Made by a program: the position numbers and the translations under genes. The notes beneath the pieces were generated by a model. That model saw only the letters and a program-made list of their open reading frames with translations, was not told where the DNA came from and made no database searches. A stretch of 64,000 nucleotides of DNA from Oreohelix idahoensis (lineage: Eukaryota > Mollusca > Gastropoda > Stylommatophora > Oreohelicidae): the NCBI GenBank assembly GCA_024509875.1, contig JAMPIV010012167.1, positions 558,001 to 622,000 of the forward strand. The letters run 5' to 3'. Positions 54,359-64,000 of this stretch are shown piece after piece (position 1 is the first letter of the stretch; every line of letters begins with the position of its first letter).

Positions 54359-55756
54359 CTAGTGAGTTTTTTCCTTTAACTCTTGGAACGCTAGTTCACA
54401 TTGTGCAGTCCAAATAATTTTATCTGGAAGTCCCTTGCGAGTCAGATCAGTCAGAGGAGCACATATAGCGTTAAAATTTTTGATGTATTTCTGATAAAAT
54501 CCGCATAACGACACGAATGATCGCACGTCTTTTTTTGTTTGTGGCCTAGGTGCTCTCTGCAGTTTTTCCAAGTTCTTAGGATCAGGGGTCATATTACCCT
54601 GATATACAGTGTGCCCCAAGAATTCCAACTCCTTGCATCCAATACAACATTTTGTTGGCCTAGCCGTTAAGTTCGCCTCCCGAAGTCTATCAAACAACAT
54701 CTCCAGAGCTTCAATGTGTTCTTCAAATGTCTCGGTGGCGACGAGAATATCATCCATGAAATTTGTGATACATGGGTTATTCAGGGGATCCAACAATTTG
54801 CGCATCATCCTTGAAAACACACTCGGAGCATTTTTCAGTCCGAATGGTAGCATATTGAATTCATAATGTCCATCCGAAGTGCTAAAAGCCAAATAAGGTC
54901 TCACTTCAGGCTTCACTGGGATCTGGTAATAGCCTTTACTAAGATCCACCTTTGAAAAGTATTTTGCCTTGTTCAGTCTGGCAAATAACTGTTTTGTGTC
55001 TGGTAATGGATCCACTTGTCCTTCTGTGACAGCATTCAGTTTCCTGTAATCTATGCACAGTCTGTGTTCCCCAGACGGTTTTCTCAACAAAACGACACTA
55101 GAACTAAAAGATGATTCACTGTGCGAAATAATCCCCTCCTTCAACAAATACTCTATTTCTTCCTTCAATGCCTTCTCCTTCGCGAACGGAATAGAATAGG
55201 CTCTCATACAGATTGGGTTTGAGTCTACCAGTTTCATGTCATACTGTAGCAAATTTGTATGGCCTGGTTTATCTGTTAATACATCTGTATGTTCCTCCAG
55301 AACTTGTTGAACTCTCTCCCTCTGGTTTTTAGTCAGGTGCTTACTGACTTTTACCTGTGCTGCGGTTTCACAAGGATGTAATGGGTATTCATGTGAGGTG
55401 AGTGGTTCTTTTTGCATCTGGGTTGCAATAGCCAAGGTCAATAAGGGGGTGCTTTCCTGGAGTGGTCTGTCCAGATACTTCTTTAACAGGTTTACATGAT
55501 AAACTTTTTCCTTCCCCTTTTTGTCAATTTTATAGTTTGTTCTAGACACCTTCTCTAGAACCGTATATGGACCTTGCCAACCAATTTGTAATTTATTCTG
55601 GCTTCCGGGTAGTAGAAGCAGCACCTTCTCTCCGACTGCCAGTTCCCTGTCCTTTGCCTTCCTATTAAAATATGCTGCATGTTTCTTCCTGGCTTGTTTC
55701 AAATTATCATTTGCCAGTTTCCATCCAGCTTTCAAACGAGTGGTCAGTTCGTTCAC
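54359..55756 (-). CDS. Element C integrase tail, RT
   Basis: 465-residue frame. Residues 1-100 are the C-terminal region of a Gypsy integrase (VGEKVLLLLPGSQNKLQI, then GWQGPY at 59-64, a GPY/F module). RT follows: LLRKPSGEHRLCIDYRKLN, YFSKVDLSKGYYQIP, LPFGLKNAPSVFSRMM, FMDD at 333-336, FLGHTV. Integrase tail before RT proves the Gmr1-type order in this element too. The open frame extends upstream of the first ATG through WTDEKAEETVTSSYQY. Ends in a frameshift before RNase H. Confidence 0.93.
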   Translation of the reverse strand: MNELTTRLKAGWKLANDNLKQARKKHAAYFNRKAKDRELAVGEKVLLLLPGSQNKLQIGWQGPYTVLEKVSRTNYKIDKKGKEKVYHVNLLKKYLDRPLQESTPLLTLAIATQMQKEPLTSHEYPLHPCETAAQVKVSKHLTKNQRERVQQVLEEHTDVLTDKPGHTNLLQYDMKLVDSNPICMRAYSIPFAKEKALKEEIEYLLKEGIISHSESSFSSSVVLLRKPSGEHRLCIDYRKLNAVTEGQVDPLPDTKQLFARLNKAKYFSKVDLSKGYYQIPVKPEVRPYLAFSTSDGHYEFNMLPFGLKNAPSVFSRMMRKLLDPLNNPCITNFMDDILVATETFEEHIEALEMLFDRLREANLTARPTKCCIGCKELEFLGHTVYQGNMTPDPKNLEKLQRAPRPQTKKDVRSFVSLCGFYQKYIKNFNAICAPLTDLTRKGLPDKIIWTAQCELAFQELKEKTH

Positions 55757-55818
55757 ATATTGATACGATGAGGTAACAGTCTCTTCCGCCTTCTCATCTG
55801 TCCAGGTCCTTAATAAAG

Positions 55819-58194
55819 TTACATCTGGATCTTTAATTTATCATACGTATTTTTCCTGGAACCCGTCGGGTCCCGTCCATTAGAAGCTTTATAATGAGGA
55901 CTTTTCTTCCTAGAATCATCACTCACAAATCGACCACTACCAATTTTTCTCTGGGGTTTGTCTCCCCACTTAAGATTGTTTATGAGAGATCTTCGCTCTC
56001 TTTTCTGTTCTTCCAGTTTATATAAGTCTGACCGAGGGATTGTCATCCTATCCTGGGTAAAATTTCTTCTTTGTACTTGTCGCATAGTGGCCATGTTAAT
56101 CCATTCAAGTGACGACTGGGTGTGAAAAGGGGGCTCCCATTCCACTTTGTCTACCTGAGTATAATTAGTTTTCCTTTCAGGCCTAAAGTTGCCCCGTGGC
56201 GTTTCTAGGTCCTGCACATATTTTCCCTTTGTGGGTGTTCCCTCATGAAATACGCCACATGCTTCTACAAAGTTTTCAACATCGACATTTACGTCGGGCC
56301 AATAGTATTTTCGAGCAATCTTTTGGCAGATGGTACCGACTTTCTCATGGTCACCATCTTTTCCAACATGTAAGCTCCTTATTAAGTTTGCCCTATATAT
56401 CTTGGGAAGAACTAACTGTCCGTGACCAGTGGACCTAGTTCCTGTCTTCCTGTATAATAGTTTGTTCTTCATGAAATATTCCCCCTTGCTCGGAGGTGTG
56501 TGGCATTTGGGCAATTTTTTAAAACAGGGCTTGAGTGTCCTATCCTCAGCCTGCGCCTTCCTCATCTCCTCTGGATGAGCATTTATAGGTTCACCTTCTT
56601 CCTCCTTCTTCTGTGACCTGGTCTGCACTGTCGCCATGATCACAGGTTTCTCGGGATTCCCCAAGAAGACGTATCTACACCCCAATATCAGAGGGTAGAT
56701 TGGTTCATCTATCACTGCTGCTCTGATTTCTCCTTCCACATAGCGAGTTTTCACCGTTATCCTTGCGATGGGAAGTGTCATGAGTGGTATGTCCTTAGTC
56801 GCCCCTTGTATTTCCACTGTTTCTGTGGTATACTGACTTGGGTCCACTAGGCTAGACTTCACAACTGAATCATAATCCAAACCTGTATCATAAAGGCACC
56901 TTATGGTGACCCCATTACAAATAACATCCTCACAAACTGGGGGGTGATAAGGTTCCTGTTGCTCCTTAGGATTAACCTTTAATCTTTGCGTCCCCGACTT
57001 CATTGCAGCAATGTTTGAAGGTTTCCTTCTACAAAATTCGGTGTTATGGTTATCCTTCTTGCACCATTTACACCATCTTTTTCCTTGGTTCAACGGTTTT
57101 CTTTCATTGAACTTTTGGTCATTGAACTGTGAGTTTCTGTCGCGATAGTCATTTCTTGGCCGCTCAAAGTTTGTCCTACCTTTATTTCCCTGCTCTCTAG
57201 TATCAAATTTATTAAATTGCTGTGGAGCTTTAAAATTGTCTATGTGCTTCTTCTTAGCACCACTTACCTCTGCCTGGGCTGCCTGATACCTCTCAGCAAC
57301 ATTTAAAACTTCCCCCAACTTCTCTGCACCTTGTTCCATGAGAAATTTTCTCATGTCTGGAGCCATGGACTCTCTCAATTGCTCAATCATGATCATTTCT
57401 TTAAGATCTTGGGTCTTCCCCAGAGCCGTCCATTTCTCCAAATAGGTTTCTAGTCTAGCAGAGAATTGGTGGTATGTCTCCCCAGACAACAGTTTGGCAT
57501 TTCTAAATTTCTTACGATAAAATTCACCATTCTTCTCGTACCTTAATAACAAAGCCTGCTTTAACATGTCATAATTGTCTTGGTCTTCCCTGTTCATTTT
57601 GGCAAATACTTCATAAGAAGTACCTCTCAATCCCTGTGATAGCTTTAAGCTCCACCTCTCTCTCTCTAACCCATATGTAGTAGCTAATAACTCAAAACGT
57701 CCTAGGTACCCCTCTATGTCATCGTCTTTTTCAACAAAATGGTCTAAATGAAACCCCATAGCGGAGTTTGAGGCTCCCAGACTAGGCGTAGCATCTGAGG
57801 CAAAAGGGCTGGCACCATTTTCAGGAGCCTGGCCTTGTAATTCCAGCTCCCTTAGTCGTAATTCGTGCTCCCTTTGCAACCTTCTATCTTCTGCCTCCCT
57901 TTCGGCCTTTTTATCTTCTGCCTCCCTTTGCTGTCGTTTTTCTTCGGCCTCCAATGCCTTTGCCTCTTTGTCAGCCTCAATCTGCAACCTCTTAGTCTCA
58001 GCCTCTAACTTCTTCTCTTCAACCAACCTGTCAGACTCCAATTTTCTTTCAGCCTCTTTTTCTAATCTCCTTTCTTCCCGTTCAATATATTTATCACATT
58101 CAGCCGTTACGTATTGAATTAAAATTTGACCATCCATTCCCATCTCCTTCGCGGTGAGCACAGCAGCTGATCTAAATTTTGCCAGCTCCGCCAT
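55819..58194 (-). CDS. Element C Gag-protease with replaced integrase core
   Basis: The start at 58194 (MAELAKFRSAAV) is preferred over an in-frame ATG 18 codons earlier, whose extension is hydrophobic and unlike relatives. Numbering here counts from that earlier ATG. Residues 50-140: charged coiled coil. 165-325: capsid with a SCAN-like half (QALLLRYE, YEKWTALGKT-like, IMIEQLRESM, VLNVAERYQ). 393-406: CCHC zinc knuckle (CKWC...H...C). 454-456: DTG protease. 627-667: H2C2 remnant where the second Cys of CxxC is lost (ACGVFHEG). 668-809: basic, unlike any integrase, no D,D35E. Ends 60 bases before the integrase-tail frame. Confidence 0.9.
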   Translation of the reverse strand: MAELAKFRSAAVLTAKEMGMDGQILIQYVTAECDKYIEREERRLEKEAERKLESDRLVEEKKLEAETKRLQIEADKEAKALEAEEKRQQREAEDKKAEREAEDRRLQREHELRLRELELQGQAPENGASPFASDATPSLGASNSAMGFHLDHFVEKDDDIEGYLGRFELLATTYGLERERWSLKLSQGLRGTSYEVFAKMNREDQDNYDMLKQALLLRYEKNGEFYRKKFRNAKLLSGETYHQFSARLETYLEKWTALGKTQDLKEMIMIEQLRESMAPDMRKFLMEQGAEKLGEVLNVAERYQAAQAEVSGAKKKHIDNFKAPQQFNKFDTREQGNKGRTNFERPRNDYRDRNSQFNDQKFNERKPLNQGKRWCKWCKKDNHNTEFCRRKPSNIAAMKSGTQRLKVNPKEQQEPYHPPVCEDVICNGVTIRCLYDTGLDYDSVVKSSLVDPSQYTTETVEIQGATKDIPLMTLPIARITVKTRYVEGEIRAAVIDEPIYPLILGCRYVFLGNPEKPVIMATVQTRSQKKEEEGEPINAHPEEMRKAQAEDRTLKPCFKKLPKCHTPPSKGEYFMKNKLLYRKTGTRSTGHGQLVLPKIYRANLIRSLHVGKDGDHEKVGTICQKIARKYYWPDVNVDVENFVEACGVFHEGTPTKGKYVQDLETPRGNFRPERKTNYTQVDKVEWEPPFHTQSSLEWINMATMRQVQRRNFTQDRMTIPRSDLYKLEEQKRERRSLINNLKWGDKPQRKIGSGRFVSDDSRKKSPHYKASNGRDPTGSRKNTYDKLKIQM

Positions 58195-58248
58195 ACTTTT
58201 TAGACAATATAATAATATACAAGATAAATCTCTAACCAGTAAATACAC

Positions 58249-58461
58249 TAAGTACTTCTTATGACTATAGTCTAACCAATTCTAACTAACCAGTTAACTA
58301 ATTAATTATTACTGGCTGTGAAGATTCACCAACTTTTATCTGCAGGGACACTTTTAATTTTAAAGGGAATTTTACAATTTATTTCCCTACTTTTATTTCT
58401 CCCACCAGGAGATCCTAATATTACTGTTGGGCTAATTATCCCTGGACAAGACCCCAATATA
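58249..58461 (-). other. Element C leader
   Basis: Short region between the 5' LTR and Gag. On minus it begins TATATTGGGGTCTTGTCC, the primer-binding position; the matching tRNA was not identified. Confidence 0.6.
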
Positions 58462-60146
58462 TGTAGTGGTGTTTGATGGTATTGTATGATGGTGATATTA
58501 CTAAATGTAATTGTATGAGGCCAGCTGTGAAGGCTCCTGAGATAAAATGTAGTTGAGAATTGTCAGAAGGCCTTTCTTGCTACCACTACGACCTCACACT
58601 TAATTTTTTTTTTAATGAATGTGGCTACGTAAAGTGTCTAGGGTTATGATATGTAGTGTGGTGTAATAGGTTATAGATATACCCACAGATATTTAACAAG
58701 ACTAATAATATTAATAAATGTTAAAATACACTGAACTAACTCACGTGTGTAAAATTTTTTGATAGAATTATATTACATTTATTTTGTTCTGGATCAATTT
58801 TTTTAGGTTGACCAGAACTTAAAAGGATTTAGAGATTATGAAAGAAATGCATGGAATATTATATCATAAATGCAATAGTGTACATATATATGTACTATAC
58901 TAGTTAGTTTTATTAAAATGTTCTAGTAGTCATCTACTTGGGAGGATAGTTAATGTTTGTGCTGTTGGGGTGGCCTCATCACACCTGTCTATATTGACTA
59001 CACAGTGTCCAGAAAATGGTGGGAATTTTTATGGGGGTATTAGTAACTAAACGATGTTGGTGAATGTCCAGCAGACCAGAGGCTCACTCATCTGGTAGTT
59101 GTAGCTCTGGTGCTGAAATCAGGTGGTCCCACCTCTCCGTGCTGGCGGGCAATAATGGTGGTCTCTGTCACAAGTACTGCACAGATACACTCGAGTAAAG
59201 TCACCAACTGAATAGACACTGCTTGGTTGACAACAGAAACTCCCAGCTCAGATTATGAATAAATAACACAGAATTGCTAGCAAAACTCAGCTGAGCTGCT
59301 GGCTATAGTATGGCGTCCCTAAATTTATTACACTTTCTTTCATATGGAAATCACCACACTTTAAAATCTGTGTCTATCACTGAACAACTATTGAAGAATG
59401 GCCCCACTTTCGCGTCTGAGCGCTAATGATATGATTGTCTGTGGCCAATCACTGCCTAGGTTTATTTTAAATTTCAAATTTCCTACCATAAAGTCATTTC
59501 AGTCATGCTTCAGTCAAGTATGGATGGTTATCTGTTAGTCTGTCCGTCTCTACTTGTGTTTCTACAAAATGTACTTGATTTTTGAACCAACCTTTCTCTC
59601 CCCTCCAAAATTTTGTCGTTAAAAGTTATTTTTAGACACAGCCACCACAATATCCCCTCTCCTCTATACCAAGTAAATTTGAACACCTGCGTTTCGAGGT
59701 CGTGTTTTTTTGTGCAATTAGCGACACTTTTAGATTCAATACAGTCTGTCGATGATGTGAACAACACTGTCTTTTGTCATTATCTTCAATATTATCTATC
59801 CGTCTGTAAAATTAAGAACATATTAGTTCACTGCTCAGAATAGGCCATCCGGCCAGCTAATTTTTATATTCCTAACATTAATATTAAGAAAAAAAGTACT
59901 TTTTAATTTTTGTAATATTCCTAACATCTGCGTTTAGCCGCTGAATTCAAATCAAGGGCTTGGTATCGCGCAAAAGCGTCCAATAAATGACTGTGGCGTA
60001 ACATATCTATGGTCCCTTCTGTCGAGTTGCTTACTTTTTATGTCAACTTGGGAAACGTGACTTTTCTCCGTTCTCCCCCCCCCCCCCCCCCCCCCCCCCA
60101 ATTGCGTCTCCTTAGCCTTTCTAGTTTCACGCAATCTTTCCAGTCA
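58462..60146 (-). repeat. Element C 5' LTR
   Basis: 1685 bp including a C24-type tract near 60076-60099 (plus). Longer than its partner by an internal ~100-bp segment and the C tract. Confidence 0.9.
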
Positions 60147-60151
60147 TATTT

Positions 60152-60640
60152 GTTCATTCTTTGCATCTCGGCCTCCACAGTTCTCTGCCAAGTTGTTTTT
60201 GGCCGGCCTCTCTTTCCCTTTCCTTCGGGGGTCCATATAATAGCTGGCCTTGTGATAACATCAGGGTCTCTTATGAGGACTTGGCCAACCCAACTCCAGC
60301 ATCTGCCAGTTATGATGGTGTGCATGCCCTCTTGGTTGCTCCGAGTAAGCAGTTCTTGATGGTGACAGTATTCGGCCAAAAAATTTGGAGAATTTCTTTT
60401 CGGCAGATTGTGTGGAAAGAGGATAATTTCGACATCACCTTCTGTTACTCTCCAGCATTCCGCACCATAGAGAAGCACAGAAAGTACACAGCTCTCATAT
60501 AATCTTAATTTGGAGTTTGTGCTGTACAGAGGACTTCCAGATGTTTTTACACTAGCAAAGGCTGTTTTCGCTTTATTCATTCTGTTGTTGGTGTCTTTGC
60601 CTGTTCCGCTACTATGTATCCTAGATATGTAATGATATCA
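60152..60640 (-). pseudogene. RTE fragment abutting element C
   Basis: Homologous to 48485-48975: minus frame MNKAKTAFASVKTSGSPLYS, LYGAECWRVTEGD, RCWSWVGQVLIRDPDVITRP and GRPKTTWQRTVEAEMQRMN, where element C's LTR begins. The RTE 3' end is not found on the far side of element C. More diverged than the other copies. Confidence 0.88.
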
Positions 60641-60833
60641 TCCTCCTTATATACTTTTTGCCTTAGCAAAACGTAAGGCCCTGCTCCGTTAACAAAGTTT
60701 CCTACCAAACTTGCAATCTTTTTACGGCACGTTAATTAAAAATAATGGTAAAAAAGACAAAGTTGTTTTGATTCTTGAATGTACAAATGACAACACGAAC
60801 GGAGTTTCCCGTTGCTTTCTGTCAAAATATCTC

Positions 60834-61112
60834 GGGAGCCGCGGTAGCACAGTGGTTAGTGCACTGGCTTCCTAGCTCGGTGGTCCATTGTTCGATCCCC
60901 AGTTGAAGTGGGATTTTTTAGACCGCAAACGGCTCAGGGATCGACCCAGCCTCTTATATTGGGCACCAGAACTACTCTGGGAAGGTTAAGGCGGCCGGCG
61001 TGATGCTGACCACATCACCCCTAGTGTGCCGATGGTGAAGAAAATATTGGCCTAATACCATATTCCCAATATGCCTCAACAGGCGTGAAACGGGATCCAT
61101 TACCTCCTTGCC
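60834..61112 (+). mobile_element. tRNA-derived SINE, full length
   Basis: 279 bp with 8-bp TSD AATATCTC (60826-60833, 61113-61120). A-box TAGCACAGTGG and B-box TGTTCGATCCC are spaced as in a tRNA gene. The body includes CTGGGAAGGTTAAGGCGGCC and GACCACATCACCCCTAGTGT and ends GGGATCCATTACCTCCTTG, without an A tail. Second copy at 23749-23964 (minus, truncated). The RNA polymerase III promoter is internal. Confidence 0.85.
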
Positions 61113-61144
61113 AATATCTCAATACCATCATCATTTCTCTTTTT

Positions 61145-61345
61145 GTTACTTATGGAGCAGGAGCCACTACTACAGCTGGTCCCCTTGCAAGAAGCCTTTA
61201 CTGAAGCATTCATGCAGCAATGGTTTCTGTAGCAATCTGTTTAGCATGATGAGGTTGCTAGCTCCAAGCATAACCTCATATTAGTCATCTCTTATAACAT
61301 GCCTGTAGGATCAGTAGTTCTGTTCTTTCTTTACCTGGGAACTAC
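61145..61345 (-). repeat. Interspersed repeat, family A
   Basis: Minus-oriented, one of the better copies: AGGAGCCACTACTACAGCTG, CCTTGCAAGAAGCC, AGCATGATGAGGTTGC, CATAACCTCATATTAGTC and the end CTGGGAACTACAC. Confidence 0.65.
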
Positions 61346-62081
61346 ACAGGGCATATGTCAAGATTCTTTCTATGCCAAACTATCAGTTAGCTTTCAGGAT
61401 GTTTGTGTCAGACGTTACCTGTATTATTTGTACATTATTCTCTCATTATTTTAACACATGCCCTTTCATCACATCTTAATGTCTTCAGCCATTAATATGG
61501 TTCTGAATTACACCAACACTTTTCGTATATCAGCTCAGATAGGTTTGAAGAAAACTTTGACCGGCATATGGTTGTTGACATCAATAAGAGATTGTTTTGG
61601 ACTGGTACTGAAAATGGCCATATGCACATTTTTGGTGCCTTGTATGTTAGGCACTCAGCAGTCATTTCCGCTTATTGGTTGTTTCTATCTTTAACGTACT
61701 GAACAGATGGTACACAGTATTTCAAGCTGTTGTAACCTGCGTGAAGTCTAAAAAAAATTATTACATGCTCTCTTCTGTTGAGATGGTAAGAAGCACTAAG
61801 TTTCCTGTTGCTCCACCTCCCAGGTATTTCTGTTATCTGCTACTAGGAAACCATTTGACCTCTTCATTTATATGTTAACTAGTATCAATCTGACGTAGTT
61901 TTCCCACTAACCTTTGCCAGTCTCTTCACTGTCAGCTCAGGATGAGATCTACTACATCACAACTTTTAAAAATGCTGGCATTGCTTGAAGAGTTTTGTTC
62001 TTAGGTCATTTAGTCTAAGTCTTTGTATCTTCGACTCCCAAGTTATGATATTATTGACAGTGCATAAGTGAAAAAGTTTGT
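61346..62081. other. Unannotated spacer
   Basis: Lies between two oppositely oriented family A copies. Short frames on plus have no recognised similarity. Confidence 0.4.
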
Positions 62082-62310
62082 GTAGTTCCCAGGGGAACTC
62101 TGAAAAGACAAAGAAAGAATAGGACTAATGCACCCTCTCAGGCATGTCATACAAGGTAACTCTTATGAGGTAGTGCACCAAAGTTGACATCCTCATCATG
62201 TAAAACAAATTGTCACTGAAACTACTGCTGCAACAGCCTGTGACTGCTTGGTGCAGGCTTCCTGCAAGTGACTAGCTGCAGTGGTGGCTCCATGCTCTGT
62301 AAGGTGTACA
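62082..62310 (+). repeat. Interspersed repeat, family A, reference-quality copy
   Basis: About 230 bp: TGTAGTTCCCAGGGGAACTC, AGAATAGGACTAATGCACCC, CTCAGGCATGTCATACAAGG, CATCCTCATCATGTAAAACA, GCTTGGTGCAGGCTTCCTGC and GCTGCAGTGGTGGCTCCATG. Defines the order of segments used to recognise the other copies. Confidence 0.65.
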
Positions 62311-62404
62311 AAGGAAAATGTGAAAAACAGTTTCTCAGTGTGATACACACAGATACTGTCATTAAGACTTGCAATTTTCAGTGCAACTGCCACTGTTCTG
62401 AAAA

Positions 62405-62620
62405 TGCCCATGTTGCCATAATTCATGTAAACTAATTGATAGCATTACAAGACAGTACATGTTCTGGAAACTCCAGGGTAAAAGAAATAGATTTAAAAAA
62501 AAAAAACAGAAGAGAACTGGAGACAGACTTAAAAAGGATAAAGAAGACACTGAGAAAATGGTACAGGGCTGGACGGCTTGGCACAAATTAGCTGAAGGAC
62601 TGTACTACAAACAAATGGAG
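62405..62620 (+). pseudogene. RTE-type 3' end, family L copy
   Basis: GATAGCATTACAAGACAGTA, CATGTTCTGGAAACTCCAGG, then an A12 run and AGAAGAGAACTGGAGACAGA, matching 39215-39330. No intact frame. Confidence 0.65.
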
Positions 62621-63623
62621 CTGAATGTGATGATTAATATGGCTTCCTTTCATTATGTGGTACAATGCCTCTTTTCCTGCTACCAGAAGATTTTGCTATT
62701 GCACCCCGTCCCATTAGCATTTCATTTGTTATTCCATCTTTTCCTTGTGGTTTTGTTTTCTTCAGTGATCTTATTGTCTTTTCCATTTCTTTCGGTTAAA
62801 TTTGCCTTTCCTGACTTACAACATTGAATTTTTAATGTAAAAGCAATTCACAAGTGAAAATAGAACTACAGCTGTATAATGCAATGCTCTGATAATTCAC
62901 ATGCTGCTTTGAATTTGTCATATTATCCTTCTGTGAAAGTGTTATTTTTTTCTTTCACAGATGTCGTATATATTATGTCAAGTTTTTAAAAGTTCATGTG
63001 CCAGTGCATGTAGACTAGAAAACATTTTCTTCAATAATTCCACTAATGACACTTGTCTTAGTTACTGTTTTAAACATCATGAAAAATCTTAAGACAAATC
63101 TTATGCAATACATCTTCCTTACTGACCAACAAAAACCACACACATAAAAACAAAACAAAAAAAATGACACAAATCGATGAAAAATTCACAAGAAATCTGT
63201 GTTATGACACCAAAATATTTTAATTTCTGTCAAGAAACAATTACATTAGCTTAATTTTATTCAAAGCTTCAATAAAACAACTTTTCACTTTACTCAAAGC
63301 AGAACATGGAATCTACAAAATGGGAGAACAAAAAACATTAACACCAGCATACTGACCTGCTTAGGTCAAACAGAACATAAATTGAATCTCAAAGCTGATC
63401 AATAATTTCTTAAAACAATTTAAAGTACATTATCCAAAGACAAAGGTACTTGATTCTTTACCCGAATATAGGTTATGTAACTAATTCATGAAAATGTTTG
63501 ATACCAACAAATACAAAATTAGGTCCTATCATTCTATGCCGATTCTAAAAATTAGCAGCTGAAACTTGCCGATTTAGAAACCAATGCTATAAGATTCATA
63601 TCATAGAACGAATGATCATGTCA
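62621..63623. other. Unannotated, downstream of small heat-shock gene
   Basis: AT-rich; nothing recognised. Confidence 0.4.
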
Positions 63624-63629
63624 TTTATT
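63624..63629 (-). terminator. Candidate poly(A) signal of small heat-shock gene
   Basis: AATAAA on minus, 263 bases after the stop codon. A reasonable 3' UTR length; other hexamers further down are possible. Confidence 0.4.
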
Positions 63630-63891
63630 GAAAAAAAAAGAAAGAAAGCAGTTTTCAGAAATCCACGGCAAGAATATCAATATCAAGCATTTGCATGTAA
63701 AACTGTTAATGTCAACAACCTGAAGATGTGTGTGTAAAACACACTGGCGTAACAACATGGTACAACATACAGTTAAAAGAAACAATATTTGTTTTATAAC
63801 TGAATACCTTGAGCTATGATATCTGTTTTGATGCACTCAATGTGTCATCATAGCCTCAAGAATAAGGCAGCAACTACAATATACTGCTCAA

Positions 63892-64000
63892 TTACTTGAA
63901 GTCCACGGGGATTGGAATTTCTTTCGGAGCTTCAATGGTTTTCTTTGCAACCTTGATGTTGAGCACTCCTTGTGCATTCATGGTTGATGTCACAGATCTT
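63892..64000 (-). CDS. Small heat-shock protein (alpha-crystallin type), C-terminal end, partial
   Basis: The last 36 codons on minus, running off the window: RSVTSTMNAQGVLNIKV, KKTIEAPKEIPIPVDFK and stop TAA (63892-63894). The G-V-L-x-I strand and the I-P-I tail (I-x-I motif) are hallmarks of the alpha-crystallin fold, where the I-x-I tail docks on a neighbouring subunit's groove in the oligomer. These proteins are ATP-independent holdases. Most of the domain lies outside the window. Unrelated to its transposon-rich neighbourhood. Confidence 0.8.
   Translation of the reverse strand, partial: RSVTSTMNAQGVLNIKVAKKTIEAPKEIPIPVDFK

Larger units (their letters stand above)
52100..60146 (-). mobile_element. 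LTR retrotransposon C, Gmr1-type Gypsy, integrase-defective
   Basis: An 8047-bp element, minus sense. LTRs at 52100-53671 and 58462-60146 start TGACTGG on minus and end CCACTACA (the 3' LTR lacks the last base). Polypurine-like AGGAGGGGAACGGAGG lies just inside the 3' LTR; a primer-binding region TATATTGGGGTCTTGTCC follows the 5' LTR. Coding: Gag with coiled coil, SCAN-like capsid and CCHC, protease, H2C2 remnant, GPY module, RT, RNase H. The integrase core is absent. No TSD: the left flank is CCGCGA, the right flank TATTT then RTE sequence, so one end has been rearranged. Confidence 0.9.

Noticed and set aside
60840..60905. Genuine tRNA gene from A- and B-box matches
   Set aside because: No full cloverleaf; it continues into a SINE body with TSD and has a second dispersed copy.

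Overview
Eukaryotic, intron-bearing animal DNA, AT-rich and dominated by transposable elements. No bacterial features are seen. The repeat mix (RTE-type non-LTR elements, Gmr1-type Gypsy elements, mariner/Tc1, hAT-type MITEs, tRNA SINEs) fits an aquatic invertebrate, possibly a mollusc, but the species cannot be fixed from sequence alone.

Host genes: three minus-strand exons (27487-27703, 24051-24211, 10893-11240) encode an ANKRD49-like ankyrin protein. Splice phases agree, and the last intron is 12.8 kb. At the right edge (63892-64000, minus) lies the last coding segment of a small heat-shock protein with an I-P-I tail. The rest is mobile or repeat-derived.

Left part (1-10.3 kb): degenerate minisatellite, tRNA SINE, an apparently intact mariner (2366-3704), a Tc1 deletion derivative (3714-4304), a piggyBac-like remnant, and a second mariner (6848-10260) whose right inverted repeat is split by a 2076-bp TG...CA insertion with 5-bp target duplication (solo-LTR candidate).

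Middle (11-28 kb): inside the ANKRD49 introns a 54-bp minisatellite, apparently amplified from a non-LTR 3' end, was hit by a young 9.25-kb Gypsy element (A, 13104-22356; LTRs differ by one base) and by a mariner deletion derivative. Element A has the order protease-integrase-RT-RNase H, the Gmr1 layout, not the usual Gypsy order.

28-39 kb: element B (28172-38713) has LTRs and a perfect 5-bp TSD but no recognisable pol. It carries one long coiled-coil ORF of unknown function, split by a 5'-truncated RTE copy. 40-52 kb: RTE copies, including a full-length 3.3-kb element (48348-51667) with 11-bp TSD, nested hAT-type MITEs and a GC-rich degenerate retroelement-like block. 52-60 kb: element C, another Gmr1-type element with a SCAN-like capsid, whose integrase catalytic core is missing and replaced by about 140 unrelated residues. 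The right end has a tRNA SINE and fragments.
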